Source of the DNA: an uncultured Gemmatimonadota bacterium
GTDB taxonomy: Bacteria > Gemmatimonadota > Gemmatimonadetes > Gemmatimonadales > GWC2-71-9
Direction: 5' to 3'
DNA length: 5,882 bases
Assembly (NCBI GenBank): GCA_913009915.1
Contig: CAJVYZ010000201.1
Span: 1-5,882, forward strand
This document shows, one piece after another, positions 1 to 5,882 of this stretch; within the stretch, counting starts at the first letter, position 1, and each line of letters opens with the position of its first letter. A model generated the notes under the pieces. It was not told the origin of the DNA. It saw nothing but the letters and a program-made list of their open reading frames with translations, and did not search any database. The position numbers were made by a program, and so were the translations under genes.

Positions 1-545
1 ATGTAGGACGGGGTGCCCAGGGCCACACCGGTTTCTGTTGGCCGGTCGCCGCCTGCAGCACTCACCGCCCGGGCGATGCCAATGTCGGCCACCACGGCGT
101 GGACGCTGGAGAGGGGAATGTTCTCGGGCTTGATGTCCCGGTGGACCACCCCGTGCGAGTGGGCGTAGGACAGCGCGTCGGCCACCTCCCGGGCAATCTT
201 GAGCGCGTCGTCGATGGGGAGCTGTTTCTCCCGGTCGAGGCGCTCGCGCAGCGATTCGTCCTCGGCCAGCGGCATGACGAAGAACAGGAAGCCGTCGGCC
301 TCGCCCGAGTCGTACAGCGGGAGGATGTGCGGGTGACTCAGCCCTGCTGCAATTTCGATTTCTCGAAGGAAGCGTTCCTTGCCCAGCACCTCACCCAGCT
401 CCGGGTGGAGGACCTTGACCGCCACTTGCCGATGATGCTTGACGTCCTCGGCCAGGTAAACAGTGGCCATGCCGCCGCGACCGAGTTCGGTCTTGATGGT
501 GTAGCGGCCGGATAGGGCCACGGATACCCGTTCGAGATCTGTCAT
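1..545 (-). CDS. Ser/Thr protein kinase C, N-terminal part (3' end off the window)
   Basis: I translated this from the minus strand, starting at the ATG at 545-543. It stays open for 181 codons to the window edge. It is the N-terminal part of a Hanks-type Ser/Thr kinase that would phosphorylate cytoplasmic proteins. Visible motifs are the glycine loop LGRGGMATV (21-29), VAVK with the ATP-anchoring Lys44, the alpha-C Glu62, the catalytic loop HRDIKPEN (135-142, Asp137) and the activation-loop pair Thr170/Thr172 before GTP. Two positions are odd: the magnesium-binding DFG is DIG (154-156), and the residue after Asn142-Ile143 is Pro144 where kinases A and B have Leu. The ATG lies 13 codons before the family's GRY, the same layout as kinase B, which supports the start. 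No Shine-Dalgarno is visible; a heptamer array ends 4 bases upstream. By homology with A and B, a membrane helix and propeller should follow beyond the edge, but this is not seen. The family is certain; catalytic activity is less so. Confidence 0.93.
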   Translation of the reverse strand, partial: MTDLERVSVALSGRYTIKTELGRGGMATVYLAEDVKHHRQVAVKVLHPELGEVLGKERFLREIEIAAGLSHPHILPLYDSGEADGFLFFVMPLAEDESLRERLDREKQLPIDDALKIAREVADALSYAHSHGVVHRDIKPENIPLSSVHAVVADIGIARAVSAAGGDRPTETGVALGTPSY

Positions 546-549
546 AGTA

Positions 550-573
550 CGGTGTGCGGTGTGCGGTGTGCGG
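550..573. repeat. Heptamer tandem array before kinase C
   Basis: Three perfect tandem copies of CGGTGTG (550-556, 557-563, 564-570) are followed by a partial CGG (571-573). On the coding (minus) strand this reads as CACACCG repeats ending four bases before the kinase C ATG. The array fills the place where a ribosome binding site would be expected. Period seven suggests slipped-strand origin, and the array resembles the differently sequenced heptamer array before kinase B. Confidence 0.85.
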
Positions 574-584
574 CGGACTCCGCC
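572..584. other. Short dyad in the kinase B-C gap
   Basis: GGCGGA and TCCGCC flank a single central base, forming a perfect 6-bp dyad next to the heptamer array and about 27 bases upstream of the kinase C start. The centre is too tight for a full hairpin, so it would act, if at all, as a protein-binding site. In such GC-rich DNA it may be chance. Confidence 0.2.
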
Positions 585-646
585 CGGCGATGAGTCGTCG
601 GCTTGGCGACGCTGCGTGCCGAGGAGCCTTGAAACACTTCGAGCGC

Positions 647-662
647 ACGTCCATCAGGACGT
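647..662 (-). other. Hairpin in the kinase B-C gap
   Basis: ACGTCC and GGACGT form a perfect 6-bp stem around a four-base loop (TGAT on the minus strand). It is the second of two hairpins downstream of the kinase B stop. No T-run follows it, so it does not look like a classical intrinsic terminator. A role in mRNA 3'-end stability or attenuation is only a possibility. Confidence 0.3.
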
Positions 663-678
663 ACCGCGAAGCGCCGAG

Positions 679-696
679 CGGACGCTTCAGCGTCCG
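679..696 (-). terminator. Possible terminator hairpin after kinase B
   Basis: CGGACGC and GCGTCCG form a perfect 7-bp stem with the loop TGAA (minus strand). It starts 11 bases past the kinase B stop codon (TAG at 710-708). Position and stem suit a terminator or a 3'-protecting structure. The absence of a following T-run argues against a standard Rho-independent terminator, so transcription may continue into kinase C. Confidence 0.3.
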
Positions 697-707
697 AGTC
701 GTGCCGG

Positions 708-3452
708 CTACTCATTGGCCGCCGCCACGGCCGCCCGGACTACGCTGAACCAATTCTCGATCAAGACCAGATCGCTCCCTGATTGGGTGGCGCCGGTACT
801 GACCGGCAGGACCATCAAGACCTGTTGGCCGTCGGCTTGGAGAGCATGATAATGGCTGTCGTCATTCGAGAGCGCCCCAGCCAAACGGAACAGCCTGCGG
901 CGTTCCCCGACTTGGAATGAACCTGCGGTTTCGACCTGTGCCACCAGAACGTCGCCCGCCAGCGTCCGGTACCACAGCTCTGTGCCATCCTGGGACCAGG
1001 TCGGCTCGATACCGCCGTCAATAGATACCTGCCACAGCCCATCTCCGGTGTTGGGAAAGGGCCTCACGTAAACTTCCTTGCGGCCGGTCTCATTGGAGGT
1101 GTACGTCAGCCAGCGCCCGTTGGGCGATACCATGGGAGACGTCTCCTCGTACGGCGTCGCCACCAACGTCACCGTTGCCGTGTCGCCACTGAGCCGCCGG
1201 GCATAGATGTCTCCCCGGCCGGCGGCAAGGTCATCGGTGCGGAACACGACCCACTCACCGTCGGGCGACATCCGGCCCTCGAACACTGGGCGCGCTTCCC
1301 CGACCAGCTTGGTGGCCCGCCCACCCCCGTCGGCCTGCATCCGCCACAGCTCCATTTTGCCCGACACGTCCGTAACGTAGAGGATGTCACGCCCGTCAGG
1401 ACTCCAGCTCTGTCGAATGTGCTGACCTTCGTCGAAGGTCAGGCGTGAGAGCGGCCCGTCGGGAAGGCGCTTGATGTACAGGTGACTGGCACCCGTCGCC
1501 TCTTCGACCAAACCGACCACCAGCCGGGTACCGTCCGGCGAAAGGCTCGGACCACTGTTACTCACGAATTGGGCCGTCCAATTCGAATCGGGCACCGTCA
1601 CTCGACCGCTGCGATCGACCCACACCACTTGGCTCTCGGCCGTGGTGACATTCGACTGGCCGGCGACATAGACTACGGTGCCATCGGCACCCACCACGAT
1701 GTCGGTCAGCCCTTCTCCAGTCTGGGCGCCGCTCATCACCGGAACGGCGACTCCAGACGTCGTGAGTGTGGCGCGGTCGAACGGCATGGCAAACACCCCG
1801 CCATCGAGACGACTGTACACCAGGATGCCGGGGGGCACGTACCACGCTCCGGCCGCCTGCTCCACCAACAGGCGCACTGCACCCGTTTCCATGTCGAGCA
1901 CCATGATCTCACTCAGCGCGCAGGCGTAGTTGGGACACGCCGTCAGGAGAAGCGCCCGCCTTCCGGGAATTGGGGCAATCCGGTTAACGCTCCCTCCGAG
2001 GTCGTCCGTGTTAGCCAACCGCTGTTGCGGGCCACCAGTGTCACTCACCATGAAGATGATTTCGCCCGACAAGCCCTGGAGATCTACCGTTCCTCCCACA
2101 AAAGCGATCGTGCCATCGTCCAACCACACTCCCGGCGCAGCCGAACCGCCGGAATCCGACACCGTGACGGCCGAGCCGCCGCGCCGGGGAACCTTGAGAA
2201 GACGACCCGCCGCACTGAAGGCGATCCATCGGCCATCGGGGGAAAAGAAGGGAGCGAAGCCTCCTTCAGTGCCCGCCAAAGCAACGGGCTCAAGTTCGTT
2301 CCGCTCCTTGAGCCACAAGCGGTCCCCTCCAAGGGAGTCCACGAAGACCATGGCGGACCCGTCCGGGGCCATGGCCAGCTCCCGGGGCAACTCTCCGCTC
2401 ACCATGGGCTGGTCTCCGCTCACCAAAGGCCGACTCGTGAGTCGGATATGGTGGTACGACGGCTCGGCCGACGACGAAGACGTGTCTCGGTTCCCGAGTG
2501 CCCAGACAGCCACCAGAAGCATGGCGGCCGAAACACCGGCGAGACCAACGGCAAGTCGTTTCCACCGACCGGACACGTCCGCAGCCACCAACGGCACCGG
2601 CGTTCGCGCCCCGGTGAACGACGGATTGGCCAGCGCCGAGGCAAAATCGGCCGCGCTGGCGAACCGGTCCGCCGGCAGTTTCTCCAGGGCGGCGAGCGTG
2701 GCCGCTTCAACGTTGACCGGGACGGTCCCCCGCCTGGCGGTCAGCGGGCGCGGACTCTCGGTCACCACCTGAGCCACGATCGCCTGCGCCGTGGGGCCGT
2801 TGAACGGCGGCTCGCCCACCAGCATTTCGTACAGCACCACTCCCAGAGCGTAGACGTCGCTCCGGGCGGTGATCTCGCGTTCGCCCATGGCCTGTTCGGG
2901 GCTCATGTAATGCGGGGTGCCAAGGCTCATGCCGGTTTCGGTCATGCGCGTGGCGCCGGCCCCGCTGGCTGCCAGCGCGATGCCGAAGTCGGCCACCATG
3001 GCCTGGCCCTCGTGCAGCAGGATGTTCTCCGGTTTGATGTCCCGGTGGATGACGTCGTGCCGGTGGGCGTAGTCGAGCGCGCTGGCCACCTCACTGGTCA
3101 GTCGGACGGCGTCGTCTATCGGAAGTTGTTTTTCCCGGTCGAGCCGATCGCGCAAGGATTCGCCCTCGACGTACGGCATGACGTAGAACACCGTGCCGTC
3201 AACTTCGCCGGAATCGAACAACGGCAGGATGTGCGGATGCTGCAAGTTGGCGGTGGTCTCGATCTCGGCAAGGAACCGCTCGGCGCCAATGACCGCGGCC
3301 AGTTCGGGCCGCAGGACCTTGAGGGCCACCTTGCGCTTGTGCTTCAGGTCGTCCGCCAAAAACACGGTCGCCATGCCGCCGGCGCCGAGTTCGCGCTCGA
3401 TGGAGTAGCGCCCTTCGAGGGCGGATTGGATGCGGGCGGAGATGTCAGTCAT
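708..3452 (-). CDS. Transmembrane Ser/Thr kinase B with C-terminal PD40/TolB-like propeller
   Basis: This complete 914-residue protein is a membrane sensor kinase. The kinase domain spans about residues 16-275: glycine loop GAGGMATV (23-30), VALK with Lys45, alpha-C Glu63, catalytic loop HRDIKPEN (136-143, Asp138), DFG 155-157, activation-loop Thr171/Thr173 in TETGMSLGTP, SPE 184-186 and SDVYALG from 198. TxT threonines are the autophosphorylation sites in relatives such as PknB. One membrane helix lies at about 300-320, then a Ser-rich stretch and a roughly 580-residue extracytoplasmic region with propeller blade motifs (SPDG at 404, 638, 684 and 729; SPNG at 776; related forms elsewhere). 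The only two cysteines, Cys506 and Cys511, sit in this region and could form a disulfide. The ATG at 3452 fits the family N-terminus (13 residues before GRY) but has no Shine-Dalgarno; a heptamer array ends one base upstream. It follows kinase A by 49 bases, with no terminator between, suggesting co-transcription. Ligand and substrates are unknown. Confidence 0.97.
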   Translation of the reverse strand: MTDISARIQSALEGRYSIERELGAGGMATVFLADDLKHKRKVALKVLRPELAAVIGAERFLAEIETTANLQHPHILPLFDSGEVDGTVFYVMPYVEGESLRDRLDREKQLPIDDAVRLTSEVASALDYAHRHDVIHRDIKPENILLHEGQAMVADFGIALAASGAGATRMTETGMSLGTPHYMSPEQAMGEREITARSDVYALGVVLYEMLVGEPPFNGPTAQAIVAQVVTESPRPLTARRGTVPVNVEAATLAALEKLPADRFASAADFASALANPSFTGARTPVPLVAADVSGRWKRLAVGLAGVSAAMLLVAVWALGNRDTSSSSAEPSYHHIRLTSRPLVSGDQPMVSGELPRELAMAPDGSAMVFVDSLGGDRLWLKERNELEPVALAGTEGGFAPFFSPDGRWIAFSAAGRLLKVPRRGGSAVTVSDSGGSAAPGVWLDDGTIAFVGGTVDLQGLSGEIIFMVSDTGGPQQRLANTDDLGGSVNRIAPIPGRRALLLTACPNYACALSEIMVLDMETGAVRLLVEQAAGAWYVPPGILVYSRLDGGVFAMPFDRATLTTSGVAVPVMSGAQTGEGLTDIVVGADGTVVYVAGQSNVTTAESQVVWVDRSGRVTVPDSNWTAQFVSNSGPSLSPDGTRLVVGLVEEATGASHLYIKRLPDGPLSRLTFDEGQHIRQSWSPDGRDILYVTDVSGKMELWRMQADGGGRATKLVGEARPVFEGRMSPDGEWVVFRTDDLAAGRGDIYARRLSGDTATVTLVATPYEETSPMVSPNGRWLTYTSNETGRKEVYVRPFPNTGDGLWQVSIDGGIEPTWSQDGTELWYRTLAGDVLVAQVETAGSFQVGERRRLFRLAGALSNDDSHYHALQADGQQVLMVLPVSTGATQSGSDLVLIENWFSVVRAAVAAANE
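2385..2426 (-). repeat. 21-base in-frame duplication in kinase B
   Basis: Two adjacent 21-base units encode LVSGDQP (343-349) and MVSGELP (350-356), sharing a perfect 13-base direct repeat (2392-2404 and 2413-2425). They lie about 23 residues after the membrane helix, at the start of the extracytoplasmic region. It looks like a small in-frame duplication that lengthens the neck before the first propeller blade. Confidence 0.7.
2730..3175 (-). repeat. Paralogous kinase-domain direct repeat, kinase B copy
   Basis: This segment aligns with 5437-5882 of kinase A at a constant offset of 2707 bases and without gaps. By eye there are about 24 amino-acid differences in 146 residues. It includes a 26-base identical run (3049-3074 against 5756-5781). 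It covers the catalytic loop, activation loop and C-lobe core. Confidence 0.8.
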
Positions 3453-3498
3453 AGGCTGTCGGCTGTCGGCGGTCGGCGGTCGGCTGTCGGTGCACCAT
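3445..3498 (-). other. Mini-ORF bridging kinases A and B
   Basis: An ATG at 3498-3496 follows the double stop of kinase A directly (TGATGAATG). It opens a 17-codon frame that reads through the heptamer array and stops at TGA 3447-3445, just inside kinase B. The layout could let ribosomes reinitiate and couple translation of the two genes. The peptide is repeat-encoded (Pro/Arg/Ala-rich) and probably has no function itself. It may equally be chance. Confidence 0.15.
3454..3488. repeat. Heptamer tandem array before kinase B
   Basis: There are five tandem heptamers, GGCTGTC, GGCTGTC, GGCGGTC, GGCGGTC and GGCTGTC, differing only at the fourth base. They take up 35 of the 49 bases between kinase A and kinase B. 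On the coding strand (GACAGCC/GACCGCC) the array ends one base before the kinase B ATG, leaving no room for a normal ribosome binding site. Confidence 0.92.
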
Positions 3499-3501
3499 TC
3501 A

Positions 3502-5882
3502 TCACTCTTCGCTCTGCTTCATGACGCGGTCAATCACGCCCTGTACCCAACCAAGCGCCACGACCGGTTGCTGCGTCGTGCCGCTGGTCCGGATCATGAC
3601 GAAATGTTCGCCGTCAGGCGCCACGTCATACTCGGGCCAACGGACGTTGGTGTAGTACGGGCCACTGAAAAGCGAGTCACGTCCGGTGACGGCCGCTGTC
3701 GCTCCGAGCTGGAGCCGGGCGCTCATCAGCGTCGTCTCGTCGCGGAAGAACAACTCTCGGCCCCCCGGATGCCACATGGGTTCCGTGCCCCCGTTGCTCG
3801 ACACCCGCCACCGGGCGCCGCCCGTGGGATAGCGCCTGACATAGACCTCGTTGCGTCCGGATTCGTTGGAAACATAGGCCAACCACGTTCCATCAGGGGA
3901 TAGCATCGGCGATCCTTCATCGAACTGGGTGACCACGACGGAGTCGGCCACGCGGTCGCCCGCAAGCGGAAGAGCATAGATATCGAACCCGCTGATGGGC
4001 GAGATCTCACGGTACAACAACGTGCTTCCATCGGGGGTGACCGATCCGGGAAACCGTACCTGGTTTCCTTCCATCAGGCGTTCGGCCTGATCACTGCCAT
4101 CGCTCGCTTTCCACCACATCCCGGCGATGTCATCGCGCCGCGACGTGAACACGATCCGCTGCCCATCCGGCGTCCACACGGGGTACAGGTTGTCACTCTC
4201 GAAAGTCAGCCGGCTCAAGGTCTCGGTCGGCAAGTGGAAGGTCCAAAGGTCTCCCGCCTGGCCTTCATCGGCACCCAGTCGGAACGCAATGCGCTCGCCA
4301 TCGGGTGAGAAGCGGGGATTTCGGTAGGGGCCAATGTCATCGAACACGGCCGTCCCGTTTCCCGTCCGGTCTACCACGACGATGGTGTGTTGCTCGGTCC
4401 CGCCTGTCAGAAAAAACGCCGTACCATTGGATGCCCACGCCAGTTGGGGCGCCTGGCCCGTTGAAAACGCCAACTCCTCCCGAATCGGCGTCGGTTGTCC
4501 GACGACCCGGGGATCGGACGGATCGATGGGGACCAACACCATCGATCCGTTATCAAGGCTCACCAGCAAGAGATCGGATTCGAGATAGCGGCCCCACCAG
4601 GCGTTTTCGACCAAGAGGCGCACCTCGCCGGTTTCACGGGAGAGTGCTACCACCGATGTGCCGCCGCCGGCCGAGGGAACCAACGTGACAATGAGCCACC
4701 GTTCACCAGGAAGGAATGAAGGCCACCAGTACCACGACCCTTCCTCGGCCGTGAACGCTTGGGCCGGCGTGCTTTGGCCTGAGCCGGAGATCTTGAAGAG
4801 CCCCTGACTGACTTCATGACTGAAATAGATCGTGTCGGAGGTCGACCACACGGCGCCGGTGATAATGATCGACCCTTCAAGCGACGTGAGCGTCACCGCC
4901 CTGGAGCCGTGCAGGTCCACTTTCTGGAGGCGGTTGCCCTTCCGGAACGCGAGCCAGCGGCCATCCGGAGAGAAGAACGGCCCCTGAGCACCTTCAGTGT
5001 TCGGAATGGGGCGGATTGTCAAATCCGTTAGATCCCGGCGGTACAGTTGCGACTCCTGGTCGCTTTCCCCGACGTACACCAAGGTGCTCCCGTCCGGGGA
5101 TATCGCCACCGCCGGTTGCATATTCGAGGACCTGATTTCGGCGCCCGGTGGAACCTGCATGCCGAATCGTGCCGGGGCAGGTGGGATCTCGCGGAGAGGC
5201 CGGAGCCAGCCCCAGGCAGCGATCGCTACCGCGGTCAAGGTGACGGCTCCCAGGAGGACGGTCAGGCGGTAAGGCGGTCGGGCGGTCGGGGAAGATCTGC
5301 GACTGGACGGGACTCGATTCACCCCGGTGCCGTCCCGCAGCGCTGACGCGAATTCTGCGGCAGTGGCGAACCGGTCGGCAGGCAACTTTTCCAGCGCCTG
5401 CTCCAACGCAGCCTCGATGTGTGGTTCCACCGTATGCCGTTGGGTCGAGATGGGCCTCGGAGCCTCGGTCATGACTCGCGCCACCACTGCCTGGGCGGTG
5501 GGCCCGGTGAACGGCGGTTCGCCCACCAGCATCTCATACAACACGCAGCCGAGGGCATACACGTCCGAGCTGGCGGTGATCTCCCGTTCCCCCATGGCCT
5601 GCTCGGGGCTCATGTAGTGGGGCGTACCCAGACTCATGCCGGTTTCGGTCATGCGGGTGCCGCCGGCTTCGGTCACAGCCAGGGCGATGCCGAAGTCGGC
5701 CACCATGGCCCGGCCGTCGTGCAGCAGGATGTTCTCGGGCTTGATGTCGCGATGTATGACGTCGTGCCGGTGGGCGTAGTCCAACGCGTCGGCCACCTCG
5801 CTGGCGATGCGTATGGCGTCATCTACCGGGAGCTGCTTCTCCCGGTCGAGCAGGTCGCGCAGCGATTCGCCTTCCACATAGG
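3502..5882 (-). CDS. Transmembrane Ser/Thr kinase A with C-terminal PD40/TolB-like propeller (5' end off the window)
   Basis: The frame is open to the right edge, where it reads ...YVEGESL. The GTG at 5877 is an internal Val codon, not the start. Alignment with kinase B suggests about 93 residues are missing, including the glycine loop, ATP-binding Lys and alpha-C Glu, for a total near 885. Counting from that Val, the visible motifs are HRDIKPEN (42-49, Asp44), DFG 61-63, activation-loop TETGMSLGTP with Thr77/Thr79, and SPE 90-92. A basic Ser/Arg/Pro linker follows, then a membrane helix at about 205-223 and a roughly 570-residue extracytoplasmic propeller region. Blade motifs there include SPDG at 260, 303 and 524, TPDG at 569 and 614, SPDG at 660 and APDG at 753. 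The kinase half is about 84% identical to kinase B by eye; the sensor half has diverged strongly. It ends in tandem stops (TGA TGA, 3504-3499). It probably leads an operon with kinase B. The signal sensed is unknown. Confidence 0.96.
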   Translation of the reverse strand, partial: YVEGESLRDLLDREKQLPVDDAIRIASEVADALDYAHRHDVIHRDIKPENILLHDGRAMVADFGIALAVTEAGGTRMTETGMSLGTPHYMSPEQAMGEREITASSDVYALGCVLYEMLVGEPPFTGPTAQAVVARVMTEAPRPISTQRHTVEPHIEAALEQALEKLPADRFATAAEFASALRDGTGVNRVPSSRRSSPTARPPYRLTVLLGAVTLTAVAIAAWGWLRPLREIPPAPARFGMQVPPGAEIRSSNMQPAVAISPDGSTLVYVGESDQESQLYRRDLTDLTIRPIPNTEGAQGPFFSPDGRWLAFRKGNRLQKVDLHGSRAVTLTSLEGSIIITGAVWSTSDTIYFSHEVSQGLFKISGSGQSTPAQAFTAEEGSWYWWPSFLPGERWLIVTLVPSAGGGTSVVALSRETGEVRLLVENAWWGRYLESDLLLVSLDNGSMVLVPIDPSDPRVVGQPTPIREELAFSTGQAPQLAWASNGTAFFLTGGTEQHTIVVVDRTGNGTAVFDDIGPYRNPRFSPDGERIAFRLGADEGQAGDLWTFHLPTETLSRLTFESDNLYPVWTPDGQRIVFTSRRDDIAGMWWKASDGSDQAERLMEGNQVRFPGSVTPDGSTLLYREISPISGFDIYALPLAGDRVADSVVVTQFDEGSPMLSPDGTWLAYVSNESGRNEVYVRRYPTGGARWRVSSNGGTEPMWHPGGRELFFRDETTLMSARLQLGATAAVTGRDSLFSGPYYTNVRWPEYDVAPDGEHFVMIRTSGTTQQPVVALGWVQGVIDRVMKQSEE
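5255..5286. repeat. Octamer tandem array inside kinase A
   Basis: There are four tandem octamers: AGGACGGT, CAGGCGGT, AAGGCGGT and CGGGCGGT. On the coding strand they start with ACCGCC or ACCGTC and encode residues 198-208, from the linker into the membrane helix. The ACCGCC core is shared with the heptamers before kinase B (GACCGCC). Loss or gain of one unit would shift the frame at the kinase/membrane boundary. Confidence 0.75.
5437..5882 (-). repeat. Paralogous kinase-domain direct repeat, kinase A copy
   Basis: This is the partner of 2730-3175. Similarity continues to the right edge, so the true repeat is longer. The gap-free alignment and a 26-base identical run make it a plausible substrate for recombination or gene conversion with kinase B. 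Confidence 0.8.

Noticed and set aside
99..515. Plus-strand open frame of 138 codons at the left edge
   Set aside because: The minus strand over the same bases encodes the intact motif series of kinase C (glycine loop, VAVK, HRDIKPEN), which cannot be chance.
1..545. Calling kinase C a pseudogene because of DIG and ENIPL
   Set aside because: The visible frame is unbroken and the Lys, Glu, HRD Asp, Asn and magnesium-binding Asp are all present. DFG Phe variants occur in active kinases. Kept as a finding only.
546..707. Promoter for kinase C
   Set aside because: I found no convincing pair of -35 and -10 boxes on the minus strand. A promoter of a type I cannot recognise in this phylum remains possible.
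1930..2772. Second plus-strand open frame of 280 codons
   Set aside because: It is also antisense to kinase B, with Ser/Pro/Arg/Thr-rich low-complexity content and no motif. It is a shadow of the real gene.
708..3452. PASTA-type PknB kinase of cell-wall control
   Set aside because: The extracytoplasmic part has propeller blade motifs (SPDG...F/Y), not PASTA repeats, and no cell-division genes are adjacent. No gene symbol is justified.
3454..3488. CRISPR array or protein-binding iterons
   Set aside because: The units are seven bases, directly adjacent with no spacers, and lie between two kinase genes with no replication or Cas gene in view.
1482..3524. Long plus-strand open frame of 680 codons antisense to kinase B
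   Set aside because: Its product shows no recognisable domain and is full of His/Arg/Gly/Pro as expected from reading high-GC coding DNA backwards. The opposite strand has unbroken kinase and propeller motifs.
5877..5877. GTG at 5877 as the start of kinase A
   Set aside because: It falls in the middle of the kinase domain (the Val of YVEGESL in kinase B), and the frame stays open to the window edge. The true start is outside the window.

Overview
The window holds three consecutive genes on the minus strand. All encode membrane-anchored, eukaryotic-like (Hanks-type) serine/threonine protein kinases. In transcription order they are kinase A (3502-5882, start lies beyond the right edge), kinase B (708-3452, complete, 914 aa) and kinase C (1-545, N-terminal 181 codons only; it continues beyond the left edge). 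The two gaps are 49 and 162 bases. There is no RNA gene, transposon, CRISPR array or gene of another family, and no gene-free stretch longer than 162 bases.

Kinases A and B share one architecture: a cytoplasmic kinase domain, a linker, one membrane helix, and a C-terminal region of about 570-600 residues made of PD40/TolB-like beta-propeller blades (SPDGxxxxF/Y motifs). They are probably transmembrane sensor kinases with an extracytoplasmic propeller. They have no PASTA domains. Kinase C begins in the same way, and its C-terminal part is out of view. High GC content, tandem copies of this kinase-propeller architecture, the N-terminal MTD...GRY...ELGxGGMATV pattern and short heptamer arrays between genes all suggest Gemmatimonadota, or less likely Acidobacteriota. 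This is inference from family knowledge, not a database match.

Signals beyond the gene family: (1) tandem heptamer arrays end 1 and 4 bases before the start codons of kinases B and C, where a Shine-Dalgarno sequence would normally lie; (2) an octamer array with a related core lies inside kinase A exactly at the kinase/membrane-helix junction, where a change in copy number would shift the frame; (3) kinase C has DIG instead of DFG and Pro in place of the usual Leu after the catalytic-loop Asn, affecting both hydrophobic spines of the kinase fold; (4) the catalytic parts of A and B are near-identical direct repeats at a constant offset of 2707 bases while the sensor parts have diverged. The picture is a locus expanded by tandem duplication, keeping the signalling half and diversifying the sensing half. 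It is not clearly a new system.
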